Below, piece after piece: positions 1 through 14,405 of a stretch of 64,000 bases of DNA. Source of the stretch: Lithospermum erythrorhizon. Taxonomy: Eukaryota; Streptophyta; Magnoliopsida; Boraginales; Boraginaceae. Each line of letters opens with the position of its first letter. Within the stretch, counting starts at the first letter, position 1. The position numbers and the translations under genes are program-made. The notes below the pieces were generated by a model. The model was not told where the DNA came from and made no database searches. It was given only the letters and a program-made list of their open reading frames with translations. Location of the stretch: assembly GCA_019722365.1 (NCBI GenBank), contig JADFUC010002135.1, positions 558,001 through 622,000 of the forward strand, read 5' to 3'.

Positions 1-2700
1 ACTCTTTCTCGGGAGGAGTTATCTGAGAGCTTGTTTTCATTTGGATCGTTTGAATTACCTTAGGGGACCTTCCACATGCCTTTTTGCCTTGGGGGGGGTT
101 AACGATGATGTCATACGAGGGGATTGTGTCGGTAATAGACCACAGCTATTTTCGGTCCCCGAAACCTATACTGCTCACTCCGGTTGCGGGAAAATTCATT
201 TTGAAATGAAAGAGGTAATCTTATAGCCTGATGCGATTAGTATAGAGCCAGATGACTCCGTTATGCAGAAAGGATCGGATATGTCTACCACCATGAAAGA
301 TGCTCTTTATCGTTGAGGTCATGGAGGCTACTCTGCCGTGAAATCCAACTCGGTATTCCTTTGGATAAATGGAGTGCCCACAAAACTTGTCGGCGGTGTG
401 AAGCCGGTTTCGGGAGGTCTGGGATAGACCAACCTATCATAGGTTGCGCGATACAAAATATCCGCCGAACTTCCCGTATCCTGACATCACAACCCTGAGG
501 GAAATTCAAATCACCGGACTAATGATCAGTGGATAGTAATTATGATGCTTGATTCCTTAGATTAGCACAACCCGGAGAAAAATTTGATCGCCTACTACAT
601 TAATGGTTGCCATGAGGGCTAACTTTTGTACATAGCTCTTCTTGCATATTGTTTCGAGAATTGAAGTGTCCCCTCCTCATGAGACCCCTTGAAATGCGTG
701 TCGGTCGCTGATTATCGGGAGTAGACTTTGGCTCGAGGCTGTTATTTGCTTGGGGTGATTGCTGTCTTCTCGAGAGATGTTCTGAGTTTCATTTCACGAA
801 CTCCTTCAAATGGCCTCTCTACGGATGAGCTTTTCTATTTACGCCTTGATAAATCATCAAATATCGTACGTCATGATGCGGTGATACTCGTAGTATTGTT
901 TTGGTCGTCACGTTGGTGGGGATGCGAGTTTGTGAGGTTTGGCAGCATTTTCCGATCCCTCTGTCTGGTAAAATATACTCTCCCACCCGTGAGTGCTCAA
1001 TGGAGTATACGAAAGATATCAGAGTTCTTGGGAATTACTTTCATCCTCCGGATTCTATAAGGAGATGCTTCTCTTTTCTAACTGGCAGGATTTATCTATG
1101 ACGATCCTTTGATCTTTCCTCGGAGATGCGAGGCTGCATGCTTTTAGCTAGGCCTCATTTGCCTCTTTCGGCAACCTTTTTACCTCTAGTTTTATGTATT
1201 TCACCGTTAACTGGGATAGTTGATGTATGTTGACAGCTGGCTCGATTACCGACCTCTCTTTGATAGCCCGAGGTACGTCATGAAAGAAGCGAAATCATAG
1301 ATACGCTTACCGTTAAGCCAGATGCGTATATTGAATTAGCACCATTTGAAAAGCGGTTGGCGTAATATCTAACGTTCCCACGGTTTTTGTTTTAAGTTAA
1401 ATGATATGCTTTGTGCTCTCGACCCGCGATGGAAGCATCGAACTTATCCATGAGCAGATCAGGTGTCTTTGCCAATAATCAATAGAATTGGGTGGTAATT
1501 TTATTGGAACCACTTAATCTGACCCCGATGAAACTTCCATGGAAAGCTCTCGGCGTACCGCGTCATCTTATTTAGCCCCGAAAGGACAATTGTGATCATA
1601 AGCCTTTATGTAGTTCTTTCGGGTCCCGTTCCATTCGAAGGTTGTCTGCTTGACGTGCAGGCCACTTTCCAGCGTTGACTGGTCTTCGCTTGATATGAGA
1701 ATGGAAGGAGCATGTTGTCTTCGTGGGGCCTTGGGTAAGGCTGACGTGTCGCCCGGAGTGCAGCGTTCGGCTTCTCGGCCTGCTTGATTGCGGTTTGGCC
1801 TGACGTCACCATTACTACCCGACATTGCCGCGATACCCGAGGTGGGGGTTATCCTCGTTTGCATGTTGATATTTGCCCGCATCGGTTGTTCACGGGGAGA
1901 CCCGGCGAGTGCACTTTACTGCTATGTGTCTGCCCATGTCGGTTGTCCGCCGAAGGGCCGGCCGGGCCAGTGGTCGTGGGAGAGTAATAGTCCACTGTGA
2001 TGATGTATGGTGTGCCCAGAGTGTATCCCGCTTTTTTAGAGGATATCTAGGTGGCATTCGTCTACCCACGTGGATCCCCCAGTGGATTATATTCCCATTC
2101 TTAATCTCTTCAGCGTATGATGCTTGAGCATTATTGATTGGGGGCGTCTACGTGGTATTGTGAGTTGACCGAGTGTAGTTCTTGTGTGGATTTTTACTAA
2201 GCAGTTCTCACGGATGGCACCCGATTGATGCAATATAGGGCCACCGCAGGAGGTACTTTGCACCGAGACACTTGTCTACTGGACTCGTCAAACTTTTCTT
2301 GGGTTGTATCACGTGCTTTCAAATCGAGGGGATTGGTCCCCCGATATAATTGTTTTTTGGTCTGTTAACTTTTGGCTTGGGTTTGTGAGTCTTGAGGCAA
2401 GACCGAGATGTTGAGTATTGCCTCTAGCTCGAGTTGTAACCGGTTGATATGTGGCTCACTTGTTAAAATTGATTGATCTTGATGACTTGTTGAACCCGAC
2501 TTGATGTCAGGGTTGAAGGTACTGAAGCTACGACGAAGTCGATCATAGCCACTCGTGCTTAAGTCGGTTCAAGTTTTATTGGCGGCGTAATTAAAAGTAT
2601 GAAATTATAGTTTAGCATTCGCCACAAATGGAGATTATGATTGAGTATTTATAGAAATGTCCAAAGGTTTTAGAGGCTACCGGATGAAACTGCGTCCCGT
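1..2700 (-). mobile_element. Ty3/gypsy retroelement copy A, truncated by window edge
   Basis: This GC-richer block is related over most of its length, in the same orientation, to the right end of copy B (about 41.8-44.46 kb). Shared landmarks include the run around 475-520 (CCGCCGAAC, ATCACCGGACTAATGATC) matching about 42100-42160, and the stretch around 2520-2645 (GCTTAAGTCGGTTC, then GTATGAAA...TTATAG) matching 44230-44285. Because copy B carries its reverse transcriptase on the minus strand, the segment here should be the 5' LTR (about 2226 to 2700) followed leftward by leader and gag. No intact reading frame survives; the short frames around 1568-1882 (minus) lie where gag should start but show no recognisable domain. 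The two copies are strongly diverged by indels, so both are old. The right boundary is approximate because similarity to the other LTRs fades after about 2660. Confidence 0.65.
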
Positions 2701-3750
2701 CTTGAAACGTGTGATTCAATCTCTTGGGCATATCTTTAATGGAGTCAGAGCTTTTATCCGTGAAGCAAAGCACACTAAATGGCTTCGATTATTTAACCTC
2801 CAAATTATGGTTATATCACTACCTATCAATAAAAACAAAATCTTTCACACAAAAACATATTACGATCAATAAACTCGAATTGCATTGCATGATCGTACTA
2901 AGATCGATAAAAATGCAACATGTAACTTATAGGCATTGTGTGATGACAATAATCAAACAAATAGCAACACTCACCACAAAATCAATTTTTAACAAGTTTA
3001 AATTGAGACTTTTCACATATATTAGAGCTTTAGAACATAATTTTATATAAAATCATGATTTTTAAGTTAAAGTTAATGCCCAAAATCGCCCAATTTATAT
3101 GATGTGATTATTGGACTCACTCTGAGTTGCTTGCCAAATTGATAGTATTATGGGTATTATGGGCTGATTATGATCGTTCCATAAAGTTGGTAGTTGAACA
3201 TTCATTAGTGACAAAATCTTTTTTCACCAAACAAATAAATGATTTTTTTAATTTGAATCTTTTAGTGTATTTTGATATTAAATTATGAACTTGTAGCATT
3301 AATTAATTTTTAGTATATTATTAAAGAATATAATAAATAATAGGAGTATTATGGAATATATTAAAATTAAATTAAATGATATCAATTGTATATGTATTAG
3401 GTCACTGGTATTATAAGCACACTCCAGACAGTGTTAAAGGAGCTATAAAATTACTATTTTAACCTCCCTATTTGTAAGTGTAATATTTGAGGAATGTTTG
3501 ATGAGGGCCAAAATAGTTATTTAAATGCTGTCTTGTTTGGAATTGTGGCATAGTCCTTGTATTAGGTGTAGGGTGGTAAAATGGGCAAAGCTATAAAGAA
3601 GGGTTCGATTCGGTTCGGTTCGGGATTGCAAAAATGTGAAGGTTGGAGGTTCAAAGTAATGGCAATTCGATGAAATCGAACCTTCGTTACCGAACCTAAA
3701 GTTAGAAACAAAACATCAATCCAAAATTTGGAGTGGATTTGAAAGGAATA
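2701..3750. other. AT-rich spacer upstream of the UBC gene
   Basis: I see no gene here. It is AT-rich, with one richer patch at about 3598-3700 containing reiterated TTCGATTCGGTTCGGTTCGG. A similar GGTTCGAGGTTTCGGTCCGG patch occurs near 27850, so this is probably a fragment of a dispersed repeat. Confidence 0.5.
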
Positions 3751-3754
3751 GAAA

Positions 3755-3770
3755 TAGAGTATATATATGT
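3755..3770 (+). promoter_or_regulatory. Candidate TATA box of the UBC gene
   Basis: The stretch GTATATATATG lies about 225 bp upstream of the start codon, ahead of a C/A-rich tract (3857-3905) that would fall in the leader or leader intron. Assigned by position and composition only. Confidence 0.35.
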
Positions 3771-3849
3771 TGGACGAAGCTGAGGCTAAACAATTCTTGC
3801 AACCACAACCTTTTCCTCACCACCGCAGAAGGCTCCATCCAATTTCGAG

Positions 3850-3974
3850 GTGACCTACCCCACCCACACACGCCACCCCCACCCCCCACCCCACCCCCCA
3901 CCCCCGATCTCGCGCTTCTCTTTATGTATATATATGTATGTTTTGATTATTGAATTTAATTATGTGTAGTTAAG
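3850..3974 (+). other. Possible 5'UTR intron of the UBC gene
   Basis: A GAG|GTGACC donor at 3850 and a TTAAG|GTTTG acceptor ending at 3974 would remove a short leader intron ending 11 bases before the start codon. Plant E2 genes of this class often have an intron just before the ATG. The donor is weak and the choice of sites is an inference. Confidence 0.35.
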
Positions 3975-3985
3975 GTTTGTGGAAG

Positions 3986-6542
<2,557 letters not shown>

Positions 6543-9500
6543 GTAAGTGGTGTGTGAATGAAGGTTCTGCATTATAGATTTGTGGATTGATATGGCCCTT
6601 AATTTCAATGGATTACAATGAAGTTCTAATCCACGACATATTTTACTTAATGGTTGTATGAAAAATATTTATTGCACCTTTAAACTGGTTCTTGTTATGG
6701 TGTTTGACCTTCAGTGTGAGCTTGTCCTGCATGCATTCTCACCGTAAATCCCATTGCCCCTTACTTGATTATCCTGTAGTATGTGACTGATCACTAGGAG
6801 AGTCTCTGTCCTTTCCTTTTAATACAAGAATTAGGTTTTAAGTTCTATCATTTCATATATAAGGCCAGTCATTGCTCATTAGTGTCTTCGAGGTTCCATC
6901 GAAGTAGACCCTATGATGAAACGGAACTTATTAATCATATTTGGGACCCCGTCTAACAATCATGTTATATGGGACCAAATCGATAATTTTATTCTTTGAA
7001 ACCGAGATGATAAACATCGGCATCTTCATTCACTACTTCGGTTCAATTCTGTAGCTAATCATTGAGTTCGGATGTTTTCTAAAGAAATGATCTTGAAAAG
7101 TTTTCCACTTTTCCATGGTAGAGTTTGTTCACTTGATTTATCATGTGAAATCACAATTATGTTTCATTTAACCAAACTTGACTGAAGAGGGATTTCATTA
7201 AGTATGTTTGGTTTGCTGTGTGCCCAGCTTCGTCATTATCTTTTCTAAAGTGTCCCTATTAGTTGACTTAAGTTGGCAGAGCAGCAATTATTGTAGCATC
7301 ATATGTTTAATGGATCAGAGAGCAGATTTTGGTACATGATTAATCGTAAACACTTGGAGCAATTACATTCTCAATAAATGCACGGAGAAGTACAACAATA
7401 ATCTCAATTTTATTTGACAAATTCTGAATCTTGTTGAAGTGAAATACTCGATAACAAAGGGTATATTTGGAAATTATGATAGTCATGGTCTAAATGAAGT
7501 TGGTCAACGACTCAATAATGATATCTAATAATTTTAGTTGATACACTAGTTCGGTATTGATTGGAGACAAGAACTAAATTTGTTATAATTCCTATGTTAT
7601 TATTTGGATGTCCTATATTTTACCTTATTATCATGAAATTGAGGGAAGAATGTATCTAATAATTTGTTATAATTCATATTTTATCTTTCAAAACACTAAA
7701 ATAACTATTCTATGTTATTTCTTTGACATCGAGAATTTCAATATTTTGCAACTTTCTTTTTCAAATCTCGGGCTTCCGAGAACGGTTTTATGTTTTTACT
7801 AATTTAGGTCATCATTTACATAACTGCCTAAATAAGTTTCTTTTTAATCTGTATACTTGCTGTTTTTATTTCTTGATAAATAAGATATACTCATTAATAT
7901 TAATAAGAAAGTGTACATCATAATGTCAGAATTAATATGAACTAATTTCACATGCCAATAAATTATGGTGGAAGAACCCCCTATCTACTTTAAACCAGAT
8001 GAATGGATACCATAGGTTGGGTATCAAACATCAAATAACACACTAAGACAATGGCTTTTAGGGTACTAATTGAGATAATTTCTTCACTCTAGTGCTACCC
8101 CAAGCAAAATGAACGTATGCAAGGATAACTTTGAGATTAATCTTGAACATTATCAATGTAAATACGGGAATAAGTTAAAATAAGTCACTTTGTTCATTTA
8201 ATCATTTAAAAAAAATACTAAAACGATGCATAAATATGGAGTACATCTTTTCCTTTAAAATGTCCTGTGGAATCATGTATGTTGTCGTATTTGTTCATTT
8301 TTTACTTTAATAATAATAATAACACGATGGATTCCTAGTTATAAATATACATTACTTAATTTGGGATACATTCTTTAAGATTTAGCAAAATAATATTATT
8401 ACTCCGTATTTGATTAGAATCCAACGGCTTATTCACTCTCATTTCTTACCCGAAAAAAATCATGCTATGTGTGTGTGTTGAAATGTACCAACCAATCAAC
8501 CATGGCAAGCAGGCAACAAATATGTACAAGATGGTACGTTTGTACGTTGTCTGCCATGTTAATTCCTACTTTTCACTAATGAACAAACAAAGAAAAGGCT
8601 CAAAACAGACTAGGAGAAAATGAGAAATTACAAAACAAACAAAATTTAAAATTTTCTAGTCAACCCCTAAATGGAAAATGAACTATTGTTGTGATACAAC
8701 ATAAAGTTAATCAAGGCATTATTAAGAATCATTAAACAATAACAAGGAGGTAAAAGAGGGAGGGGGTAAGAAATCTTGGAGTCAAAGATAGAGTGACGAA
8801 AGTAGGTAGTGATTTGACAGAGTAATTTAACGGGGACTTTTGGTCATATTAAATAAATATCTCACAGATTTCAAAGACTTCTAAACCCCAAAATTGCTGA
8901 CTCGACCTATTTCCCTAAAACCTCTCTACTATACGGCTACATTTGGCTTGGTCCCTCTTATCAATTCGGTAAATAGCAGGGATAATTGGACCCACTTTTC
9001 GGCGTGTTCTCATAAGGACCCTACTCTTTGCGGCGTTTCTCAGTACAAATTATTTTGCCATTTATGTCAGCCCAGGACTTCGTTTCTGCGACCTGAGCAC
9101 ACCAAAGTATGAAAGTTCGAGTCATTGTAAATAAAATTAAGCTTAATTAAATTAGAACTTGAATATGAAAATTTGCGAGGTAAAAGACATTGGGTAAGCC
9201 ATATCCGTCCGACTAATTAAATGCTAATCCGAGTATTCAATTACCTACCGTTGTATATGTCAAATGCATTTTTCTATATATTTTTCTCATTTTATCCGGG
9301 TAATAACATAGATAAAATCAATATAATTATTATTATTAGTTAAGGACTTGAATGTAAACGATACTGATAATGTGTGGAGTATTGAGTAACAAGTAGGTGC
9401 ACATCATTCAACCATCAAATCATGTTCAATTACATTTTATTAGGTAATATTCAAACCTTTCGAATAATTATGTAATTTGATAATGTGTGAACATTGAGTG

Positions 9501-9790
9501 TAACATAATATTTGAATCTTAATTATGAATAAATTTTGAATAAATAGTATTTTTTAATTATCCATATCTTTTATCTGCCGAACCAAATTGAGGAACAAAT
9601 AACAGGAGTTAATCCCCAAGAGTCCTAGGGGATTTCAACTACACAATGACATGTTACTTGTCCACCAATTATCAATATTTTAACTGTGTAGGAAACCAGC
9701 ACCTTCTCAAACAAGAACGAAATACTACAAAATCAAAAAAAGCAGAGTAAAATTAGCACAAAATAAATATCTTGGGAGACAACTTGGACA
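6543..9790. other. UBC 3' region and intergenic spacer
   Basis: After the UBC stop comes a 3'UTR of unclear length, then AT-rich DNA with no open frame I can relate to a family. There is a short TG run at 8468-8479 and a TACTCCGTA motif at 8400. The open stretch near 8894-9112 has no recognisable domain. Confidence 0.5.
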
Positions 9791-9819
9791 CCCAACTATT
9801 CCATAATATATTAGCCTCG

Positions 9820-10303
9820 TGGCTCCTCTTAATCTCTCCCTTTCTTCATCTTCCACACCCCCCGCCCCCACCCACCACCCCGACTTCCGCTTCCACTTCA
9901 CACTCATAATTTCCAACCTTTCAAAACCAAAAATACTTTTCTTCTTCCATCATTCTCTTTGCATAACCAAGCTACAAACAAAATCCAAAGCTCTTCTTTG
10001 AAGTCTTACCCAAAATAGCAAATTTTTCAACACAAAAAGAAAAAAAAAAGGAATCTTTTATCACCTCCAAGTTTTCCTCCATTTCACATAACAACCCATT
10101 TTGTGTGTGTTTTCAAATTTCAATTCCTTGCAATTTCCCTTTCCTATTGAAGCTTTTCTTGGTTTAGTCCCCTTGAGTGAAACCTTTCCCATCTTTTTTT
10201 GTTACTTTTTTTCCCAATATTTTTACCTCTTTTTTCTGCTTTATTCTTGGAATCATTTACTTTTTATCCTTATATTCACTTTGGCGCGAATATAATAGAA
10301 TAT
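9820..10303 (+). promoter_or_regulatory. Long ATG-free pyrimidine-rich leader of the CRF gene
   Basis: From roughly 9790 to 10303 the plus strand has long C/T and T runs (for example 9826-9850 and 10190-10250) and I find no ATG, so the first ATG met by a scanning ribosome is the one at 10304. Start of transcription is not determined. Confidence 0.5.
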
Positions 10304-11308
10304 ATGGAAATAGCCCCAAAACAACCTCCTATGGTCTCCTATACCCCTTGTCCCAAAACAATTGTCAAATACACTCAACTGTCCAAAAAAACAACCTTAA
10401 TGGCATCGACACATGAATGTTTTGGAAAAAATAATGTTGTCCCTAACTGTAGAGTTGTAAAAATTTCAGTCACTGATGCTGATGCTACTGATTCTTCTAG
10501 TGATGAAGATGAAACAAGAACTTCCAAAACATTTTCAACCCCTAGGAGAATTATTAAGTTTGTTCATGAAGTCAAAATTGAACAATATTCCTCACAAGTA
10601 ATAAACACCCAAAGTAGTCATTTTGACAGTGTGAAAAATTCACCCTGTATCTCCAACCACCACTTCGATTCATCTAGACCCGTCCCTGATTCCAAAAAAG
10701 CTCGAAATGAAAAAAGAAAAAAAGGGGCGGGGCAAAAGGCGGTAGCCACCACTACCAAGAAGTTTAGAGGCGTACGGCAACGGCCATGGGGGAAATGGGC
10801 GGCGGAGATAAGGGACCCTTCTAGCCATTTAAGGCTATGGCTAGGGACTTATGACACAGCTGAAGAAGCTGCAATGGTGTATGATCATGCAGCTATTAGG
10901 CTTCGTGGACCCAATGCAATGACAAATTTCATCCTTCCGGCGACGGCGACGGCGGCCGGCGGCGGAGCGTACAACTCTAGTGAAGAGTCGCGTACAAACC
11001 GAGGACATGTTTCTCCAAAATCAGTTCTTGGTTTTTCTGCCACGTCAGCAGAGTTTGATTTTCATCTAAATGACGTGGTTTTGGGTTCCCGAGATTTTAG
11101 CTCCGATAAATATGTGAATTTTGATTTTACGGAGGATAATGTGTTTACTCGGGGTGATTTGTTCGATAATTTTGGTTTATCGGGTAATTATCTCGGAGAT
11201 AGAAGAGATGACGTGTTTAATGATGATTTGAGCAAAGAGTTTGGGTTCGGGTTGAGTAATTTGATAGATAACGATTGCTTCAAGAATTTGGAGGATTTAT
11301 TTGTTTAG
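10304..11308 (+). CDS. CRF: Cytokinin response factor, AP2/ERF family group VI (B-5)
   Basis: An intronless 334-residue transcription factor, normal size for CRFs. The N-terminal CRF domain spans about residues 21-95, with the typical pieces [25 protein letters not shown] and [14 protein letters not shown] basic nuclear localisation stretch [10 protein letters not shown] lies at 131-140. The AP2 domain runs from about 153 to 209, with [19 protein letters not shown] and the conserved [12 protein letters not shown]. An SPKSVL motif at 237-242 resembles the putative MAP-kinase site of group VI proteins, and the C-terminus is acidic, as expected for activation. CRFs act in the nucleus downstream of cytokinin phosphorelay and bind GCC-box-like DNA. 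The start at 10304 is the first ATG after a long ATG-free leader; the frame stays open upstream but without ATG. A second Met ten residues in could also serve. Confidence 0.95.
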   Translation: MEIAPKQPPMVSYTPCPKTIVKYTQLSKKTTLMASTHECFGKNNVVPNCRVVKISVTDADATDSSSDEDETRTSKTFSTPRRIIKFVHEVKIEQYSSQVINTQSSHFDSVKNSPCISNHHFDSSRPVPDSKKARNEKRKKGAGQKAVATTTKKFRGVRQRPWGKWAAEIRDPSSHLRLWLGTYDTAEEAAMVYDHAAIRLRGPNAMTNFILPATATAAGGGAYNSSEESRTNRGHVSPKSVLGFSATSAEFDFHLNDVVLGSRDFSSDKYVNFDFTEDNVFTRGDLFDNFGLSGNYLGDRRDDVFNDDLSKEFGFGLSNLIDNDCFKNLEDLFV

Positions 11309-12469
11309 GATAATTACGTTAGTGTTTAAATGCTGCTGGAGAAGAGAATTATGAGATTAGGAGTCTATTTAGGATGATAATTAGTTAAGAATCGGCGGGA
11401 ATGGTATATCTTATGTTTTATATATCTGTTAGTGAAGTTCACATATTTCATAATAGACCTGTGTTTGTCAGTATTTACATTTTTGTCCTACGATTTTGTT
11501 AGCAATGTTTGGGATGTTATTAGGATTAATTATGTACTCGTATGTTATTAATACTATTCAGTATTCACTGCCGATTTGGGCGTATATAAATGTAATTAGG
11601 ATTAATTATATATATTAATAGTATATATTAAAATGTGAAATCGTGATACTAACCGCCTCTCCAATCCTATCTAATTCCTTAGATACGTTAATAGTACATA
11701 TTGGACTGAAGAGGTTGAAGCACATTAAGCTCCATTTAATGTTTTCATCATAATTGTGTTTTTTTCTGGCAAATTGTGTGTTCTTGAAGGTTGTCTGAAA
11801 CATTCTCTGCTAATTATTGTTATGCCTATCATATTGTCGATTAATTGTTAGGAGTAGACAAATTTTTTCATCTAACCTACCAATATATAGTTTTTGGTGG
11901 GACAAACGGATTTTTAGTGATAATGGGAAGAATTTTATTTACTAGATATATTATTAGAAAAATGAACATTTACAACATTTGTAAATCTATATATGTTATA
12001 AAAGTGTAGATGTGAAATGATATTTTCTTTCTAGATTTTTGTAAGGTTTAAATTACCCCTTCTAAATAAAGTTAATTACAAAAGTAATAATTATCAAACT
12101 TCAATTAAATTTAAATAAATAATTAAATTTATGCATTTTTCACTTATGTAGTAATAAACATTAAAGTGCTTTTTAAGGCAAAATTATTGATATCTGCTTG
12201 AAATTTCACAGCTGACTCGTTATATCATTGAGTTACGCATTTATTAATCAATATATAGTACATGTGAAATACACAAATCTAAAATAATTTGTATTGATAT
12301 GAATGAAATGAAATATGTGCCATTAAGATAAAGTAAATATTGTATTGAATTGTATGTGCATGAATTTATTTGGCTCTTAACATTATCATTGATATAGAAT
12401 GAAAAATATTATTGTGAATTGAAGTCATTATTATATTAATACCAAACATTATAAAAACATTAATACAAG

Positions 12470-12720
12470 ATCGTCCCAGACGTGGTGTACGCTTTAATGG
12501 TGTGTCTGGCGTATCAGTGATGAGTTCGATCGCAGCGTGACAAGTATTGTTCTTTGAATCAGAAATCGTGCGCTTCAGTATTCTGCCAGGAGTTCTGCAA
12601 ACATCTTTATGAAGCGTAATGGGGTATTGGGGGCGCATCGAAGCGCGTCTCGGTCTGCTCTCGCGTTAGTGATGGGTAGTCTTGAGGCGCCTGCGTTGGC
12701 CCGATATCAGCAATGTCACA
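12470..12720. other. GC-rich island in AT-rich spacer, possibly an old SINE or other repeat
   Basis: About 250 bp of clearly higher GC with sharp edges. It includes GATGAGTTCGATCGC, which resembles a pol III box B, but no convincing box A, A-tail or flanking duplication is visible. No coding frame is recognisable. Origin unknown. Confidence 0.35.
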
Positions 12721-13064
12721 GATCATAAATCACTATCAAATTTATTTATCATATACTTTAAATTTTTCAAGTTATATGTGGAATGATCAATCGTCACGTT
12801 TTAGTCTCCCAAAATCAAAGTGATTAATATGAATGTAATAAGGAAATATTAATATTTATTCTTATTCAATGTAATATCGAATTATTAATTTTATAATTTA
12901 TTTTAATTCTTTGTCATTGAATAATTGTTAAATAAGGCTCATGTCAAATTAATACTCAACTTGTGGTACACTTGAATCCTATTTATAGATAAAATTTTAT
13001 ATTATTATCATCGTCAATATTATTATTAAATAATCACAAGAAATATTATTATTGAAATAAAATA

Positions 13065-13455
13065 ATAATTGATCTTAAAATAAAACAAGTAAAAACAAAT
13101 TAATGCATTTCACGTCAAAATAATAAAAACATTAAAATTATATTGTAAGACAATTTATAGTGATTAGAGAGTTACAATCTTTCTTAGTATTCGCTAATAA
13201 TTGATCTTAAAAAATAAAATAAGTAAAACAAATTAATTTATTTCCTTATCCGATAATAAACACACATTAAAATTATATTTTAGACAATTTATAGTGATTG
13301 GGAATTCTGATACTCTTAGTATTCCATGATAATTGATCTTAAAATAATATGGTAAACAAATTTGTGCATTTCATATCAGATAATATAATACATTAAAATT
13401 ATAGTTCAAAGGCGATTTATAGTGATTGGAGTTACTCTTTACTATTCCATCATTT
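13065..13455. repeat. AT-rich tandem repeat, three units of about 130 bp
   Basis: Units start at about 13065, 13196 and 13329. Each has the order TAATTGATCTTAAAA, then AACAAATT, CATTAAAATTATA, GACAATTTATAGTGATT and CTTAGTATTC, with variation between units. The spacing of about 132 bp is regular. Confidence 0.75.
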
Positions 13456-14269
13456 TTATGATTAAAATTAATTAATGCATTCTAAAAGAAAGTAGTTGTA
13501 TAAATATATACAATTAGCTAGTAAGTATTGTATTATCTAAAAAAGTAGCTTGATTTCTTTCGTATTTATTGATCGCTTAAGTAGTAGATATTACTTCACC
13601 AAATATTAGCAAACCTAACAAACCCCTAACTTTATTATAAATGACACCAGATTGCGAAGAGTTGAAGTTTTTGTGAGTTGCACCATCTTCGACACGATAG
13701 CATGATTTGTCTTTCTATTTTTTTGAACATGTAACACATAAAAATATTTTTCTATATATATTATATGTCTTCCTTTAATCCTTCCCCCTTTATGCATACA
13801 TATTTATATAAAAAGAATTATAGGCAAATTGGGGAGTTTTGCGTGGATAAGCGAAAAAGGTACTAACTAATTGTTATAATTAGTTTTTTGATTGATTATT
13901 TTTATATATAATATTTATTTTTTACTATTAAGCATATAATTTGATATGTTGATTATCACGATTATTAATGTATAAAAAGATATTGGAGTCTCTTGAAAAG
14001 CTGAAAAATATTATTGATATTTTGGATATGATAAATAAACTTGTATTAAAATTGGCGTTCTTGTATGATTTATAAGCAAAAGTTAAAGAGGTGGTGTGAG
14101 TTTAGCAAAGAAGATGCTCATACCTTGACTATATTATATTTCTTATCCTATGAACATATATAAAAATCATAAATAGAGCTTAGTTATATCTTTTTAACTC
14201 TTGTTTTAATACTTACATTATATATATAGAATTGTTTTATAAAATTTAAAATACTTGACAAAGATTAAT

Positions 14270-14405
14270 AGAATGACTATATATATATATAGAGAAAGAG
14301 AGACTACTAAACATATATATATGTAGAAAGAAGAGTTAATTATATAAAATTTAAGATTAATAGGATGAATAAGCTTATATATATAATATATATATATATA
14401 TTAAA
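14270..14405. repeat. AT microsatellite tract
   Basis: Runs of TATATATATATA interrupted by AGAGAAAGAGAG; low-complexity sequence, no gene. Confidence 0.7.

Noticed and set aside
10199..10303. Upstream extension of the CRF frame by 35 codons
   Set aside because: It does not begin with ATG, is hydrophobic T-rich leader sequence, and the first ATG is at 10304.
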